The notes below the pieces were generated by a model that saw nothing but the letters and a program-made list of their open reading frames with translations, searched no databases and had not been told where the DNA came from. Both the position numbers and the translations under genes were made by a program. DNA of 64,000 nt from Ophioderma brevispina (Eukaryota > Echinodermata > Ophiuroidea > Amphilepidida > Ophiodermatidae): the NCBI GenBank assembly GCA_023653785.1, contig JAMKCH010019835.1, positions 310,001 through 374,000 on the forward strand. The letters run 5' to 3'. Shown one piece after another: positions 36,587-49,305 of the stretch (the stretch's first letter is position 1; every line of letters starts with the position of its first letter).

Positions 36587-37037
36587 TTAAAGGTGAAACG
36601 AGAGATTTTTGGCACCCCAATATTGTGTCATAATAGTAATTTCATATAGATCAGACACTCAATAGATTTCTTACCGTGTATTTGGCTACAAAAATGTCTT
36701 AAAAGAGAGAAAAAAAGGTGATTTTGACTTGCTTGTATTTCAATATAAAACAACCATTGTAGGCTGAATTTCGTATTTGCTCCTATACGAAATTAAAAAT
36801 TTCACAATTTTTGTACCAAAGAAACATTTTTCAGCTTAATCCTTTCAGATGGGGATATTTTTTTTATAGAAAGCTTTACATCAGGGCAAAAATCAGTGCT
36901 TTCGATTTTTTTTAGGTACCCCTGATATGTGAAATATCTCGTTGACTGATTTAATTCAAAAATTGTAATCAAATGTTTTTGGAGATATGCTTCCATCACA
37001 TGGAAAATTGGACCACGATTGGGTCATCCACCTTTAA
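36587..37037. mobile_element. 451 bp TTAA-flanked element, short TIR
   Basis: Starts TTAAAGGTG and ends CACCTTTAA. Only the first nine bases match clearly, so the pairing could be coincidental. Confidence 0.4.
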
Positions 37038-37402
37038 CCATTCTTATTCAGTGGGCGTGGTTTATCTTTTTAGCAAGAAATTCGATTGGATTAGGTCAAA
37101 GCTCCGCCCATCCATTACTGGGTAATAGATGGATAGTGCGTGCAGCAATTACGCGGTTTGTAGTAGATATATGTACGCTGAAGCGGCGCGTTTTACTGAC
37201 GTCGTGATTGCGCGTTGGTACGCAAAATGCAATTTACATGCGTGACGATCACCGCTTGATGACTTTGGTTCCTTGGATTGAAACATTTGTTCAAGAGGGG
37301 TGCAATTATTTAATGAATGAATAAAAAAAGAATGATGTTAGAATATTTTTGACAAATAAATTATGTCGATTTTAAAAAAGCAAAAATTACACAATTCTAA
37401 AT

Positions 37403-37593
37403 AAGAATGAGAATAAAAGATGAGATTTTTTGTTTTGGCCATCTTAGATGGTGTCATAATGGATGGGCATCCAATATTTTATCGTGGTGGATACCGGCTG
37501 CGCCGGCATCCACCACTCAAAATATTAGATGGCCATCCATTATGACACCATCTAAGATGGCCAAAACAAAAAAAATCATCTTTTATTCTCTAA
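37403..37593. mobile_element. ~190 bp near-perfect foldback MITE, copy B
   Basis: The left arm to about 37494 and right arm from about 37505 pair nearly completely (for example TTTTGGCCATCTTAGATGGT), around the centre ACCGGCTGCGCCGG. The termini match copies A and C. Confidence 0.85.
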
Positions 37594-37762
37594 GTAAATT
37601 AGAAGTGCTCTTCAAGCTGATTAGATTAAAACCCCGGTATGTTTTAATTAGGCATGCATAAATTATTTGTAACTATTATTTATTATTTGTAATTATTTGC
37701 ATTATAGTAAACACTGACACACTGTTTATTTTCAAGAGTTTTGTATTGGGATATTCTATAAT

Positions 37763-38100
37763 TTGAAATATGTACTCCCCCATGAAAGATTTTACCTAAA
37801 TCTTCCACAGAGGGGTGTGTATTTCAATGTAAGTTTTCCTATGGGTTATTCTATTTGATATCCATACTCCCCTGTAGAAGACTATACCTAAATCTTCCAC
37901 AGAGGGAGTGTGTATTTCAATGTAAGTTATCCTATTTCCATTTGAAATACATACTCCCTGTGAGAGACTTTACTTAAGCTACAATAGAGGGAGGTACATA
38001 TTTCAAATGTAGTTAAGCATGGACTATTCCATTATAAATCCATACTCCCCTTGGAGAAGACCATCTATAAATCTTCAAAAGGGGTGATGCAGATTTCATA
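37763..38100. repeat. Four diverged ~95 bp palindromic units
   Basis: Each unit runs from ATACTCCCC-like to GGGGTGTGTATTTC-like sequence and is itself an imperfect hairpin (TACCTAAATCTTCCACAGAG in the middle). Confidence 0.75.
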
Positions 38101-38358
38101 TTGGACAGCCCATTATAACCTAGCTAAATCATCTACAGTGCATACACTGATGAAACAAAAATGGGGAAAAGACTGTGCTGTGAAAAGTTAGAGATCCACT
38201 CTTAGCTTGGGTCAAGTACTAGAATAAACAAACACTAATCACTTACAAATCCTACCATTCTCTGTTGTAACTTATCTAACAGATTGTTAGGAAGACAGCC
38301 CTAAGACAGCCCTAAGACAGCAAAATAGTGTATTTTGTATTTAATTTCTAAGGCTGAT

Positions 38359-38613
38359 ATTCTGGAATGGAGTCTAACTTTAGACCTGGGTTTAAACCAG
38401 GGTTAGTTTTACACGAGTCTACTTTTTTCTTTCAACATACTCTAAAAATGTGCTGTAACAGGTGACAAAATTCCTCACGGATGGGCCATCCATGAGGAAT
38501 TTTCTCACCTGTTACATTTTACTTTCACAGTATTTTCAAGAGAAAACAGGTCCACTCATGTAGGACTAACCCCAGTTTAAACCCAGGTCTAAAGTTAGAC
38601 TCCCTTTCAGAAT
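38359..38613. mobile_element. ~255 bp foldback element
   Basis: GGAGTCTAACTTTAGACCTG at the left mirrors CAGGTCTAAAGTTAGACTCC at the right. An inner hairpin pairs GTAACAGGTGA with TCACCTGTTAC around ATTCCTCA..TGAGGAAT. Confidence 0.85.
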
Positions 38614-38877
38614 AGAACCTATTGTTTAACTTCTTTTTGTCATGATCTCTGGCTTTCCATGCACCTCAAAGGGAAAGCAGGATGGAAAGCAGCGTGTAAA
38701 TTTGTTAAAAGTGACTTGTTTCCTTCCATTTTGTCTGTCTTACGTCCTTCGAGGTGCAAAATTAGGATTATGATTAGAATATGGGTTTATGGTTAGGGTT
38801 TGGATTATTTTAAGGTGATAGTGTAGGACAAAATGTGGGTTGGGTAATTGGGTTAGGGACAGGTACTAAGAATACAT

Positions 38878-39424
38878 TTAAAGCGGCACAGGCACATTTT
38901 TTAACAAAATATGAAATTCCTTCAATTTGCTCTCAAATGATAGTCTAGGCCATTGGAAGAACAGAGATATATTTTACACATAAAAATAACATACCCCAAA
39001 ATAGATAGGGACATTGATATGAGGATAAAGACATCCAGGTAGGTAATTTGTAGGCCAACTTTTAAGTTTTCCATAACTTTAATCAACAAATGTGTATATT
39101 ACATGAATATTTTGGACTCGTACTCACTGATATTAACCACATCCCCCAAGGTTATAGACGGTCAAACAGTGTGCATAGCGTGGGAAACATGCATACGGCG
39201 TGTGTGTTCTTGTGTTAACGCCATTTTCATCGTCTGCTGAATTTAACGTTGCCGGCGACGTTAAATTATAAAATGTGCTGTTTAACCCATAAGGAGCTCA
39301 GATTTGGTCTAAATCATTTCGGATGAGGGCTTTTGTATATAAAAGCTTTACAACCAAGCAAAAATATCGATTTCGAAAAATCTTGAGGGCGCACAATTTT
39401 TCAAATGTGCCAGTGTCTCTTTAA
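38878..39424. mobile_element. 547 bp TTAA-flanked element
   Basis: TTAAAG....GGCACATTT at the left matches AAATGTGCCAGTGTCTCTTT then AA at the right. The interior has the near-palindrome AATTTAACGTTGCCGGCGAC then GTTAAATT at about 39240-39267. Confidence 0.6.
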
Positions 39425-40387
39425 TCTGTAGAATTAAGAGAATTATACAGTTAAGATTTAGGGTGTAGGGTGAGGAGTAAAGTGGCACTGTAAAAGAATT
39501 TTATGACTCTTGCAGTTAGGGTTTAGGGCAATGGTCTATTGTTAGGGTGTTAACAAATGTAATCTGTAAAGAAATCATAAGAATAATGTGGTTTGGGTTG
39601 GGGGCTGGGGTTGAGGTTTAGGGATGAAGTGGCAATAAATCTAATCTGTGAATGAATTACAAGATTTGTAGGGTTAGGGTTTAGGATTTAAGAATTATAA
39701 TTGTAGGAATGGCGGCTCATTTGTGCTGCTATATGTAACAATGAAACCAAACTAGGCAAAACGAATTATTGTTCGTTGAATTTCTGTACGATACATTCTT
39801 CTTAAGTGTAATGGTCATGAGGGAAAAACATGGCAAAAGAAAGTAACCTATTAGTACTGTAAATATAAGATACACCCTTTTACTCTATTTGGGCAAGTGG
39901 TGCTAACAAGATTTTAAATGGTGATGAAAATTTGAGGTGGCGTCTCTTTACAGCCAAAGAAAAATTAACCTGGAAGTTTGTAGAAATTGAGAACGTCTCT
40001 CATAGTGGTGCAATATTTAAGTGGATTTGAAAGTTTCATGAAAACATTGACTGTACCATGATTGATGAGGCAACAGTCTGAGACATGAAGAAAGTTTGTA
40101 CAAAAGTAACTGTTACCAGACTGAAAAATAGAGAATTTTTCTGTAAGACCATTTCATCTGCTGATCCTACCTTAAAGTTAAAAAAAAACCAAATCATATA
40201 AACACTTGAGATTGTTTACGCAATTTCATTGGTTTTTAGCACTGCGATATGAGATGATATCACATGGTACAGCGCGTGTGCGTCAACGCGCTACGCATAC
40301 GCACTGCTCTGGCATAGTAAACAACAGACTGATCGATTTAAAAAGCCCAGGTAGTTCGTTGGGTAAACTCTACCACAATTCCTGTAA
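39425..40387. other. Intron with scattered GGTTAGGGTTTAGG motifs
   Basis: TTAGGG occurs near 39457, 39516, 39541 and 39669, and at 38790 and 38850 upstream, never as a clean tandem. No exon seen. Confidence 0.5.
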
Positions 40388-40389
40388 TA

Positions 40390-40580
40390 TACTCCCCGCC
40401 TAAAAAATCCGAACGATATAAATTAAAAAGGTATGTAGGTATGTAGGTGAATTATAATAATAAATGCCAGGAGCGTTGTTTGCGTAATGTGTTTGCTTAT
40501 TGACCTGTGTCCCAGTGGCGTAGCCAGAGGGGGGAAGGGGGGCAGCTTCCCCCCTGTGGGGAATCTTGCCCCCCTTTGCC

Positions 40581-40614
<34 letters not shown>

Positions 40615-40773
40615 GCTGGCTACGCCACTGCTGTGTCCGTAATGCATTGATAACGAAGCATGATGTGGAAGTTTGAGAGATTTATCCAGCTGGCTTGGCG
40701 CGTTCATTTGAAAGCAAGTTTGAGCACGTTGATGGCCATTTCAACATCGTTCAGATTTTTTAGGCGGGGAGTA
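40390..40773. mobile_element. TA-flanked MITE, copy 2, interrupted
   Basis: Same element as 36212-36477. It carries a 118 bp insertion plus 8 bp TSD at 40513-40638; apart from that the two copies differ by a few substitutions and small indels. Confidence 0.9.
40513..40630. mobile_element. 118 bp hAT-like micro-MITE nested in the above
   Basis: CAGTGGCGTAGCCAG at the left and CTGGCTACGCCACTG at the right. CTGTGTCC is duplicated (40505-40512, 40631-40638) but present once in the uninterrupted paralogue at 36 kb. The interior is dominated by G and C runs, including a C run of about 36. Confidence 0.95.
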
Positions 40774-40809
40774 TATGTTACCAATATCGCTTATTTTGAA
40801 TAAAGTGTT

Positions 40810-41013
40810 AAAGAATGAGAATAAAGGTACTGTTTTTAGCCTCTGCCGTGTACCTAATACTATCTATCGTGTCATATCACACGGGAGACAGCACTATTTT
40901 AGCGTAAAACAACTCGGATGCACCTCGTTGTCCTACTTAAAATAATGCTGTCGCCCGTGTGAAATGACACGATAGATACACGGCAGAACCTAAAACGATA
41001 CCTTTATTTCCTA
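40810..41013. mobile_element. ~200 bp foldback MITE, copy C
   Basis: AAGAATGAGAATAAAGGTAC at the left, and GTGTCAT..ACACGGG arms pair with CCCGTGTGAAATGACAC. The centre is CAACTCGGATGCACCTCGTT. Same termini as copies A and B. Confidence 0.8.
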
Positions 41014-42383
41014 AATATTACATACTAATCTGTAATGCTAACATGTTGGCATTGTAGTTAGCATTAACTAGTGACTGGTTCACCAAATGTCTTGTAAAAC
41101 ATTTAACACTAATACATGTCAATGGTACAAGCATCTGACAATGAGATCTATAATTAATCCCTGTTGACAAAGATGATCGGAACACACACCTTTAAGGGCA
41201 ATGTAGCCAAGTGAGTTGTATATTCTTTGTTGCTACATGATTCAATATGCTAAATTTTCTGGACTCGATTTTCTCCTTAAACCTCTATAAATTTTAACCT
41301 TCTCAAAACCATACCGAGTAACTTCTATAAAATTCAACAGAAGTGAAAGCAGCTCTGGTAAATAATTCATATTTGAGGAAAGCAATTTTATCATGCACAT
41401 TTTTACTAATAAAAAAAGGTCAGCAACTGTTCACAATGTTGTTGTAAAAGTCCATATACGACCGTTCAAAGTGTCGGATGAAATCCAACCAATTACAGGG
41501 TAACAGGGTTCAACAGGGAAAATCTAATCCTAGTACTTGAGAAGAGTGGATCTTTAACATGGGAAGAAAGGCAACATTCAGGCACATGCATCATTGCAGT
41601 CTTCCCTTACCATGGTTCTCCGCACCAGTGCCTGCTGGGATATATGCAGTGTAGCAGATGTGTCGGCATGGAAAGGCAATGTAGTAGCAATGTTACAAAT
41701 GCAATGTATCCCAGGATCCTTTGCAGTTTAGTAGCTATGTTACAAAGGCTATTTAAAAGTCCTTAGAAGCAACTTATTACAGATCTTACAATGTGATGTA
41801 TTCCAGCTTTTTAGTTATTTAATTATTATTACAATTGCAAGATATCCCAGGCTCCTTTAGTTTAGTAGTTAAGTTGCAAATGTAATTGCACATATACCAG
41901 AATCCCTTGCAAACATTCACATTGTTAGACATCACAGTCACAAAATATTTAAGTTTCACATAAGGAGATCAGTGCCTCAAATTTCTTGATCTAAGCTAAA
42001 ATATAACAAATATGAAATGTTTTTGAAAAATGAATTTCTTTTCCCTTCTGTCCAAAAGTGCACAAATTAATATTGCCCTATCTATTTAAGCAAATCATTC
42101 CAACTGATATAATAAAGAGTTCAATATTATGTATATTTTTGTGATTTACATGCAATTTGAAGAGCAGTTGCATTTTTCAATACTATGAAATCCTAATCCT
42201 GTACACCTATCTGGCAATGCAATATGAATTATCTGTAAAATCATATTGGTGAGGAAAAGGTATTAAGTTTGGTTCCAAGTTTTTTTTATTTTTTTTTCTG
42301 TAGAAGTAAACCAAATATATTCAGATTGGGAAAATACTAGTTCCAAGATCAGTACTGTTACATAAATTAACAATGTGCTTTTT
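41014..42383. other. Intron; weak repeats, no exon seen
   Basis: 41168-41197 matches one end of the TTAAAGGTG family (GATCGGAACACACACCTTTA). 41630-41950 has about three loose repeats of ATCCCAGGATCCTTTGCAG..TTAGTAG. Confidence 0.45.
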
Positions 42384-42760
42384 AAGAGACATTTTCTGTA
42401 AAATCGACCCAAGGGTGGCAGACCTAAAAAAATAGATTTCTTTCATATTTTCAACATGGAAGGGCCTTTGGTCGAAGTAATTAAATATGACAATTATTTA
42501 ACTCCTCGACCCTGGTTGCCATGGTTACGACCAAAACACTTAATTTTCTCTAATTTTCCAAATTTCACCCTTTTTGAACACCTGAAAATGCCTGAATTGA
42601 ATGCCATGCCACCGCATGAAAACATGTATTAACAACATAACAGTTGCATTACAGCTATAAACTATCTTTAAACTTTTCAAAATTATTTAAACCAATTTTG
42701 CAGATGGCTGTGTTTGGAAGATACCATTATCTAAAATAGGGGTGTTTTGCAAAATTTTTG
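42384..42760. repeat. Dispersed repeat, arm 1 of an inverted pair
   Basis: AAGAGACATTTTCTGTAAAA, GGCAGACCT, GTTGCCATGGTTAC and TGGAAGATACCATTAT recur in reverse order and complement at 47505-47905. Confidence 0.7.
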
Positions 42761-43224
42761 GATTACCTGAAAATGACATTTTTTAATAAGTCATAAATCC
42801 CAAGGTAACGCTTGTTGGATAATATGGCTTTTGTTGTGGGTACATATAATGTTGGTCTATGTTCACAAATAAAAACCAACTTGGGGATATGCAGCATTAA
42901 AGGGCAGTGTTGCCAAGAAAACTGACATTTTGCAGAAATTCTACATATCGTACAGTACTTAAAATGGTACATTTACCACTAATTTTGTAATATAAGATGT
43001 ATACAGAGGCAAAGAGGCAATGGAAAACACATGATAAAATCTCTATCTTACTGAAAAGTGATATGGAGGGTTTTTACCACCCTTTTTATGTGTTAAAAGT
43101 GTTGCCAGTATACACATGGCGAACACTATGCTTGGTAAAAACACACTATTCTCTTGATATTTTAACACTACATAAACTAATGTTGTTTTTTTTTTTTGTC
43201 ACCATTTATTCTTTGAAAAGTCTG

Positions 43225-43560
43225 GACGGTGAAATTAAATGGCTGACTCGGAGATTTCCCGAGAGGGGCGCCCTCAATTTTTGTCAAACAATTTTGTTTT
43301 TTTGCATATACATCATAGCTTGTCCATATACTTAGCACTGTGTGAAATAGCTAATCTCAAATCAAAGTCCTTCAAATAGAAAATCACATCCTTGTTATAA
43401 TTTCCGGTCCGAAATTAGTTTTATCCACATATCCTATGCACTGAGACTACACAAATATTTACTACATGAAAACAAAAAAATCCATACATCTCAAACTTTG
43501 GAATTGGGCATTTAGTGACTATCTTAGTTTCTAGTTGACTATTTCAATAAATACATAAAA
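43225..43560. repeat. Dispersed element related to 22669-22850
   Basis: GGCTGACTCGGAGATTT opens it, and TTTGGAATTGGGCATTTAGT and GACTATCTTAGTTTCTAG close it. The 22.7 kb version lacks the middle part. Confidence 0.5.
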
Positions 43561-43835
43561 ATTATATTTCAAAAATCTCTTAGACTTTAAATTGCTTCAC
43601 TATTAATTCAGGAGCTTTGGAAAACTATGGCAACTTTCTAGTTTTAGAGAGATCGGTAGCCCCTACCCAGCAGTCTTCATCACAACGAAATGTTCAGTTT
43701 TTCCACAAATAGACACTTGCGGTTTGTGTTTTTAGCTCCAACGTATTTACATGCATTCGTATCTTTCATTTTTGGGTAAACTGCATGTTGTATCAGACTT
43801 ATAGATGGTTACCAGCTGACATCATTGGCGTTCTC

Positions 43836-44126
43836 TTAGATTTGGAGCACAATGGAATCAATCGGAATACTCTCTACATGATCAACTCTAAGGATGGGCT
43901 TCAAGCGCACAAGCCTATCACCACTTCGATTGTAATATTCCCTCCACAGTTCCCCATATTTCGCGTGGGGTCGACGTGGAAAAAATTGAGACACAACCTG
44001 GTTGACGGACGGGCTCACCGATTTTAATGGTCTAATGATCACAAGTCCTGCGCTTTCAATGAACCAACATGTGCATGCTCTTTGTGCCAAATCAAGTTTT
44101 TCAAAAACTTTGCATTTCAAATTCAC
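43836..44126 (-). other. Unrecognised 96-codon ORF
   Basis: Open from ATG to stop, Arg- and Trp-containing and not low-complexity, but without a motif I recognise. It lies in a CCDC186 intron on the same strand and could be an old transposon piece or chance. Confidence 0.15.
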
Positions 44127-44179
44127 AATTAAAAAAACAGGTTTTTGTGAACCGATAACTAAGGTTTATCAAGAACCTA

Positions 44180-44938
44180 AAAAAATACATCGGTCCTCGG
44201 ACCGCTTGTGTCGCGTGCCGTCGCGGGTTCGTGAATGATAAGACCTAACTGACCTTTTGACCTTGTATGTGACTTTGCCTATCACCATTGAGGATCCATG
44301 TTGCAATATGATTCAAGTTGGTTCCAATTGACTTCAACTTCATATGAGGTCAACTTTTGCATATTTCAGCCATTTTACAACTTTACCTCACATGACCTTT
44401 GGACATTGGTGTGGACTTTGACCTCATCAACAAATGCGGGATCCCATGTTGCACACTATGATCAAGTTTGGTTCCAATTGAACTCAACTTTTCATTGAGG
44501 TCAATTTTACATTTTAAGCCTCTTTTACAACATTTAACCTCACATGACCTTGGACCTTGGCATGTGACCTTGACTCATCAACAAATGAGGGATCCATGTG
44601 GCCCTATGATTCAAGTTTGGTTCCAATGAACTAAACTTTTCATATGAGGTCAATTTAACATTTTCAGCCTATTTTACAAACGACTACAATGGACCTTTGA
44701 CCTGGGCATGGACCTTTGACCTCTCAACAAGTGGGGGATGCAATGTTGCACCTGTGACCCAGGCCAAGTTTGGTTTAAATCATCAAAAGTATGTGGTAAT
44801 AAATGCAAATGTTAACCCTGTTCACAAACAGACATCAACAGAAAACATCAACAGAATCACTCAAAACAGACAACCTAGTGGACAAAGTGATCCAATGGTG
44901 TCTTCCGGCCTTAGGCAGGCGACACAAAAAGGGTTTTT
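44180..44938 (+). mobile_element. Element with AGGTCA-rich internal repeats, copy 1
   Basis: Begins near ACATCGGTCCTCGGACCGCT followed by TGTGTCGC.TGCCG and ends GGCAGGCGACACAAAAA. Internally, units of about 150 bp repeat GACCTTTGACCT..ATCAACAAATGAGGGATCC..TTCAAGTTTGGTTCCAATTG. Other copies are at 51506-52112 and, reversed, 45951-46366. Confidence 0.75.
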
Positions 44939-45360
44939 CGACTGATAATAACTATTAAAACCTGTTTTTTTTTTTTAAATCGAAAAAAAACCAGTTTTGA
45001 TCGATAGGCAAGGTTTTAATAACCCTGGTTTTCGATCCATCATGTTAAAACTAGTTTTATATAAAAATAGCCTTTTCAAATCATTAACGGGATATTTTTA
45101 CAGGGTTATCATAGGGAAAACCTGGTTTACAGCAAAAAAAAGGGTTTTATTTTTATGGTGCAAAATATTGCCATAGCCAGGTTGACTTACAGTACAATAG
45201 AAGAGCAAAATGTTGGTTTCATCACGATTAACAGGCCAAGAAAAAAGTATCAAAACAGTTCTTTTCAATCAAATAAACCTGGGTTGAGAAGAAAAAAAAC
45301 ACAGGTTATCTGCACTCTAAATGCAAACGAGTGACTTTTACTCTTTAAAGTGACTACCCA

Positions 45361-45396
45361 GCCCCCCCCCCCCCCCAAAAAAAAAAAAAAAAAAAA
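45361..45396 (+). repeat. Poly-C then poly-A homopolymer tract
   Basis: About 15 C followed by about 20 A. Lengths are unreliable. Confidence 0.8.
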
Positions 45397-45623
45397 TCTT
45401 GTGGTCAAATTACCTGATCAATTACAAAATGATATATTTATCACCTTTCAAACAATATTTTTTTTTTACCTTGATTATTTCACAATAATGATATTTATCA
45501 GTTTGTAAGTTATCAAGAGTACATTTAACCAAAATACCCTTTGAAAGGTGTGAATTTCACTCTGTTGCACTTGGAAGTAATCGATAAGCAAGATTCAGAA
45601 AAACCTGGTTCTTTAGTCGCTGC

Positions 45624-45951
45624 TTAAAGGGGGATCTCGAAATTGGCCTTCACTCCAAAACCCATCGGTAAGTTCGCGCCGATATTTCAACCTGATTTGA
45701 TGCGGAAGAGCTAAAACGTGATTTTGTTAAGGGCCCCATAGGAGGTACCTGTAAAATTACTATTGGTTTGACCAAAATGGGCACATTTACGCTCGTACTT
45801 CTAACCAAAATCTGTTGGCCAAGATTTCAGTAGGGTATATGAGAAAAAAATAGTAGCTTTCTTCTGCTACCAAATGATTGAAACTACTTCCGGTTAAAAT
45901 CTGGGGCATCTGGGGCCGAGGCTACTCGCGATCGGGCCATGGAACCTTTAG
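45624..45951 (-). mobile_element. TTAA MITE, reversed relative of 29544
   Basis: TTAAAGGGGGAT at one end and ATCGGGCCATGGAACCTTTA at the other. The second TTAA has become TTAG. Interior stretches such as CCGGTTAAAATCTGGGGC are complements of the 29.5 kb copy. Confidence 0.75.
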
Positions 45952-46366
45952 GCAGGAGGACCATGGGGATCACTTTGTTCCACTGTTGTCTGTTGATGCT
46001 GTTGTTGTTGCTGTATGTTGATGTGAAAAGGGTTTAACATTCGCATAATAAGCAAGCAATATAAGCAATATCCGCACACTTCGCGGATTTTGAAAACCAA
46101 ACTTGAGTCATAGATGCAACATGGGATCCCTCATTTTCTGATAGGTAAAGGTAATGTGGGTCAAGTTGTAAGATGTAAATATAAACTTAACATCAATTGC
46201 AAAAGTTGAAGTTTGACATTGGAACCAGACTTGAGTCATAGGTGACAAACATTGGAGCCCTCATTGTTGATGCGGTCAAAGGACACATGCCAAGGTTCAA
46301 AGGTCAATGAGGCCCATCATTACGGCAGGCGGACATATGCGGGTCCAAGACCGATGTATTTTTTTA
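45951..46366 (-). mobile_element. AGGTCA-rich element, truncated reversed copy
   Basis: GGCAGGAGGACCATGGGGAT at one end and CAAGACCGATGTATTTTTT at the other, with complement versions of the internal unit (GATGCGGTCAAAGG, GGTTCAAAGGTCA). Confidence 0.65.
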
Positions 46367-46439
46367 AATAAAAAACCAAGTTTCTCAACCGATTTTAAAT
46401 CTGTTTTGGTAAATTGAAAAAAACCAGCATTTTCAAGTA

Positions 46440-47060
46440 AGGATAAGGATGGGTGGAGTTTGAATGGGTGGGTGGGTGAGTCAAACGAGGTGTTCTACTG
46501 AGATGCCAAACCTAAACATCACCATCCATATGTTATTGAACACTTGTCACAATTAAAAAAAAATGGGGTGGAGTTGGGGGATAAGGATGGGTGGGGTTGT
46601 TGAGTGGGTGGGTTGTGAGAGCTGGGGGTCTACCAATTATTATATTTATATATAGTTAAAGATGTTGATGTTCTCCTAACCATGTCAAGCCTAAGCATCA
46701 CAATTCACATGTTCATTGTCTATTTTTACTAGGTAGGTATTTTGGGGGGGGAACTTTGGGGGTGGGGTGGGGGGTAAGGGTTAAGGATGGTGGGGTTTGA
46801 GAGGTGGGGGGTTTGCGAGGAGGGTGAATGGAAAACTTGGTGTCTTGACCATAATTTTATAGAGTCAAAAGAGGTCGGTGTACTCCAGAGCATGTCAAAA
46901 CCTAAGTATGACAATCCATGTGCATTGAAACTTGTCCAATTTCACTAAGGGTAGGTATTTTTTGTGATTTTTTTTGGGGGGGATAAGGTGTAAGGATTGG
47001 TGGGGCTTGAGTGGGATGGTGGGGTGATGGAAGAATCCTGACGGTTGGTGTGGGACAGGT
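46440..47060 (+). repeat. Degenerate ~180-200 bp G-rich tandem repeat
   Basis: At least three to four units share GATAAGGATGGGTGGGGTTT, GAGTGGGTGGG, and a 3' part CCTAA.CATCACAATCCA.ATGT..TTGAACTTGTC. Reverse-strand Pro-rich ORFs are by-products. Confidence 0.7.
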
Positions 47061-47504
47061 GAGGGTTGCTGTGGTAGAGGACATCCCATAATCAAATATT
47101 GCTGGGGGTTATAATTCACCTATGCTTTGGTTGCACATCAACTTGCACTGTAGTTAGTTATGGGGGGCAGGCTAGTCTGTGATGGAGTGGGGGTAAATAA
47201 CAGGTATCACTGTTGACCCTGTCATGCTGCTACAAGTACAAAGAACAAAAAATAAGGTTAAACAATTAAATATGTGAGCATTAAATTTAGAATAATGCAT
47301 TATTTTGTCACTGCCTTAGGTTTCATTTTAATGGAAAAGTACAATCTTTCTGGCTACACTACTTCAATATACTATAAAGCCCCAAACTTGTTTTAATTTC
47401 TACACAAGTACCATCACCTTCTCTATCTACCCTAAAAATATTACTGCCCTGGGAACGTTACCTTGGAGTTTATTTCAAATTGTAATACATGATTTTTTTT
47501 ACAA

Positions 47505-47905
47505 CAAATAATATTTGCTAAAACACCCCTTTTAAAATAATGGTATCTTCCAAATGAAACATTCTGCAATGTCTCTGGCCTTGTTTTTGAAAAGCAAAAC
47601 CCCGGTATCATTGTATTTATTTAGTGAATTATTGTAATTTTCTTAGTAATTACGTGGCATTACATCAAATTTTGTCTTTTTAAGGTTTGAAAACCTGTAA
47701 AATGTGCAATAAATGTGAAAAATCTGTTATTTGGGTGTTACCATGGCAACCAAGGGTGAGAGGTGAAATAAGTGTCAAAATTTAAAGAACCGACCTAAGA
47801 CATATTCATACAAACTTTGAAGAAAATCCATTTTTTAAGGTCTGCCAACTTTTTCCCATTTCGGTCGATTTTTACAGAAAATGTCTCTTAAATAGTTTTG
47901 AATCA
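47505..47905. repeat. Dispersed repeat, arm 2 of inverted pair
   Basis: Reverse-complement partner of 42384-42760, about 5 kb apart within the same intron. Confidence 0.7.
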
Positions 47906-47995
47906 GCAATTAAAAATAATTACTGCAAAAATGAACAATACATGTATCGGTATCCTTAACAATTTCTAAATTTAAAGACTTCTACACTTTGTCCG

Positions 47996-48115
47996 GAGTG
48001 ATATCATACCTTTCACGCAGTGTTAAACGTGCGGTAAGTCGCAGCTGTAATCACTCGCGTATGCATGCAAAAATAGCTGCGAGAAAGTGAAGATATCACT
48101 CCTTATTTCCGACTG
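47996..48115. repeat. Small foldback
   Basis: GGAGTGATATCATACCTTTC pairs with GAAAGTGAAGATATCACTCC. Loop about 60 bp. Confidence 0.55.
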
Positions 48116-49305
48116 GATAATGTATACAATCCAGGAGATTTACGAATACGGTCATATAAAAATTAGTTTGAACACCCAGTTTTTGATCAAATTTATAATT
48201 CCAGATATGTCAACCTATAAGAATGGAATTTCTAAGTACTGAAAAACACTTCTATTTTAAAAAATTATAACAAAAGTATTTTTATGGAATCTGAAGCAGC
48301 TCTAGAATAAAGTACATAATCGTTAATTTTAGTTAGGATTGGTTCAGGTTCTGAGGTTAAGATTAGGATACAGCTTGGTCAAGTATTAGGATGGGATTAC
48401 GATTAAAAATTTATTTAGGGTTGGTATATTAAGGAATAATGTACCATTTTCTAGAGCAAAACAAAACATAAATATTTTTATGATCAAAACTGACTTTCCT
48501 AAAAAAACACACACAAAACAAAAATGACAGCAAATCACTAACAACAACAACAACACATTGACAATTAAGATATTCTCAAAAACATGTTGTCCATGAGCAA
48601 TTACAATAAAACCACAAGGACTCCCAAAACCAAAACTCATACATTTTTCTGTTACTGAAAATATCTTGGATTAACTTGCAAATGGTGTGTGGTAGCTTTC
48701 TATGCTGGCAAACATGCTTAGGAATTCACAGAAATAGTGAAATTTGGTAAAATTAACTTTGCATATGAAGAGCACATCACATGTACTGGATAAAATAAGT
48801 GACAACATTACAACAACAACTAAATTTTTCGCGGTGCTCTCTTCTCCTCGCTTTACCGCTCGTATATTTCAAAGAATATAAGCTGTGGGCCGCCCCAGGA
48901 AAATTCAACAATTTTTGACATCACACATCCATACAAACACACACAATCCACACTACATACACACGCACAACGGATTGCTAAGTGGTCCTGCCATCTATAG
49001 CTGGCCGGCCCACAAAAAATTGCACAATATGAACTGAATGTTTTTTCCTTAAAATGCCATTAAGGAATTAATATTTTGTCTTAAATGTTATGTTTTTGGA
49101 TCCTGTCTGAGCTGACGCATGCAGTGTACAGTCAAGAAAAGATTTGAATCAGCAAGAATATTACAATATTACTTTCAATTCCAATGAGTATATTAAAATA
49201 AATGCTTATTATTGCCAGCTTTGCATTTAGTAAATTCATGCCCAGAAATGACTACCATATGCTAGGCTTTATTTCTCAAGTTCATGCTATTTCAAGTCTA
49301 CTCAC
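48116..49305. other. Intron without further recognised features
   Basis: AT-rich, with CA-rich patches near 48515-48560 and 48930-48970. No exon signal found. Confidence 0.5.

Noticed and set aside
38780..39700. Interstitial telomere
   Set aside because: GGTTAGGGTTTAGG motifs are scattered and degenerate over 900 bp. No tandem TTAGGG run.
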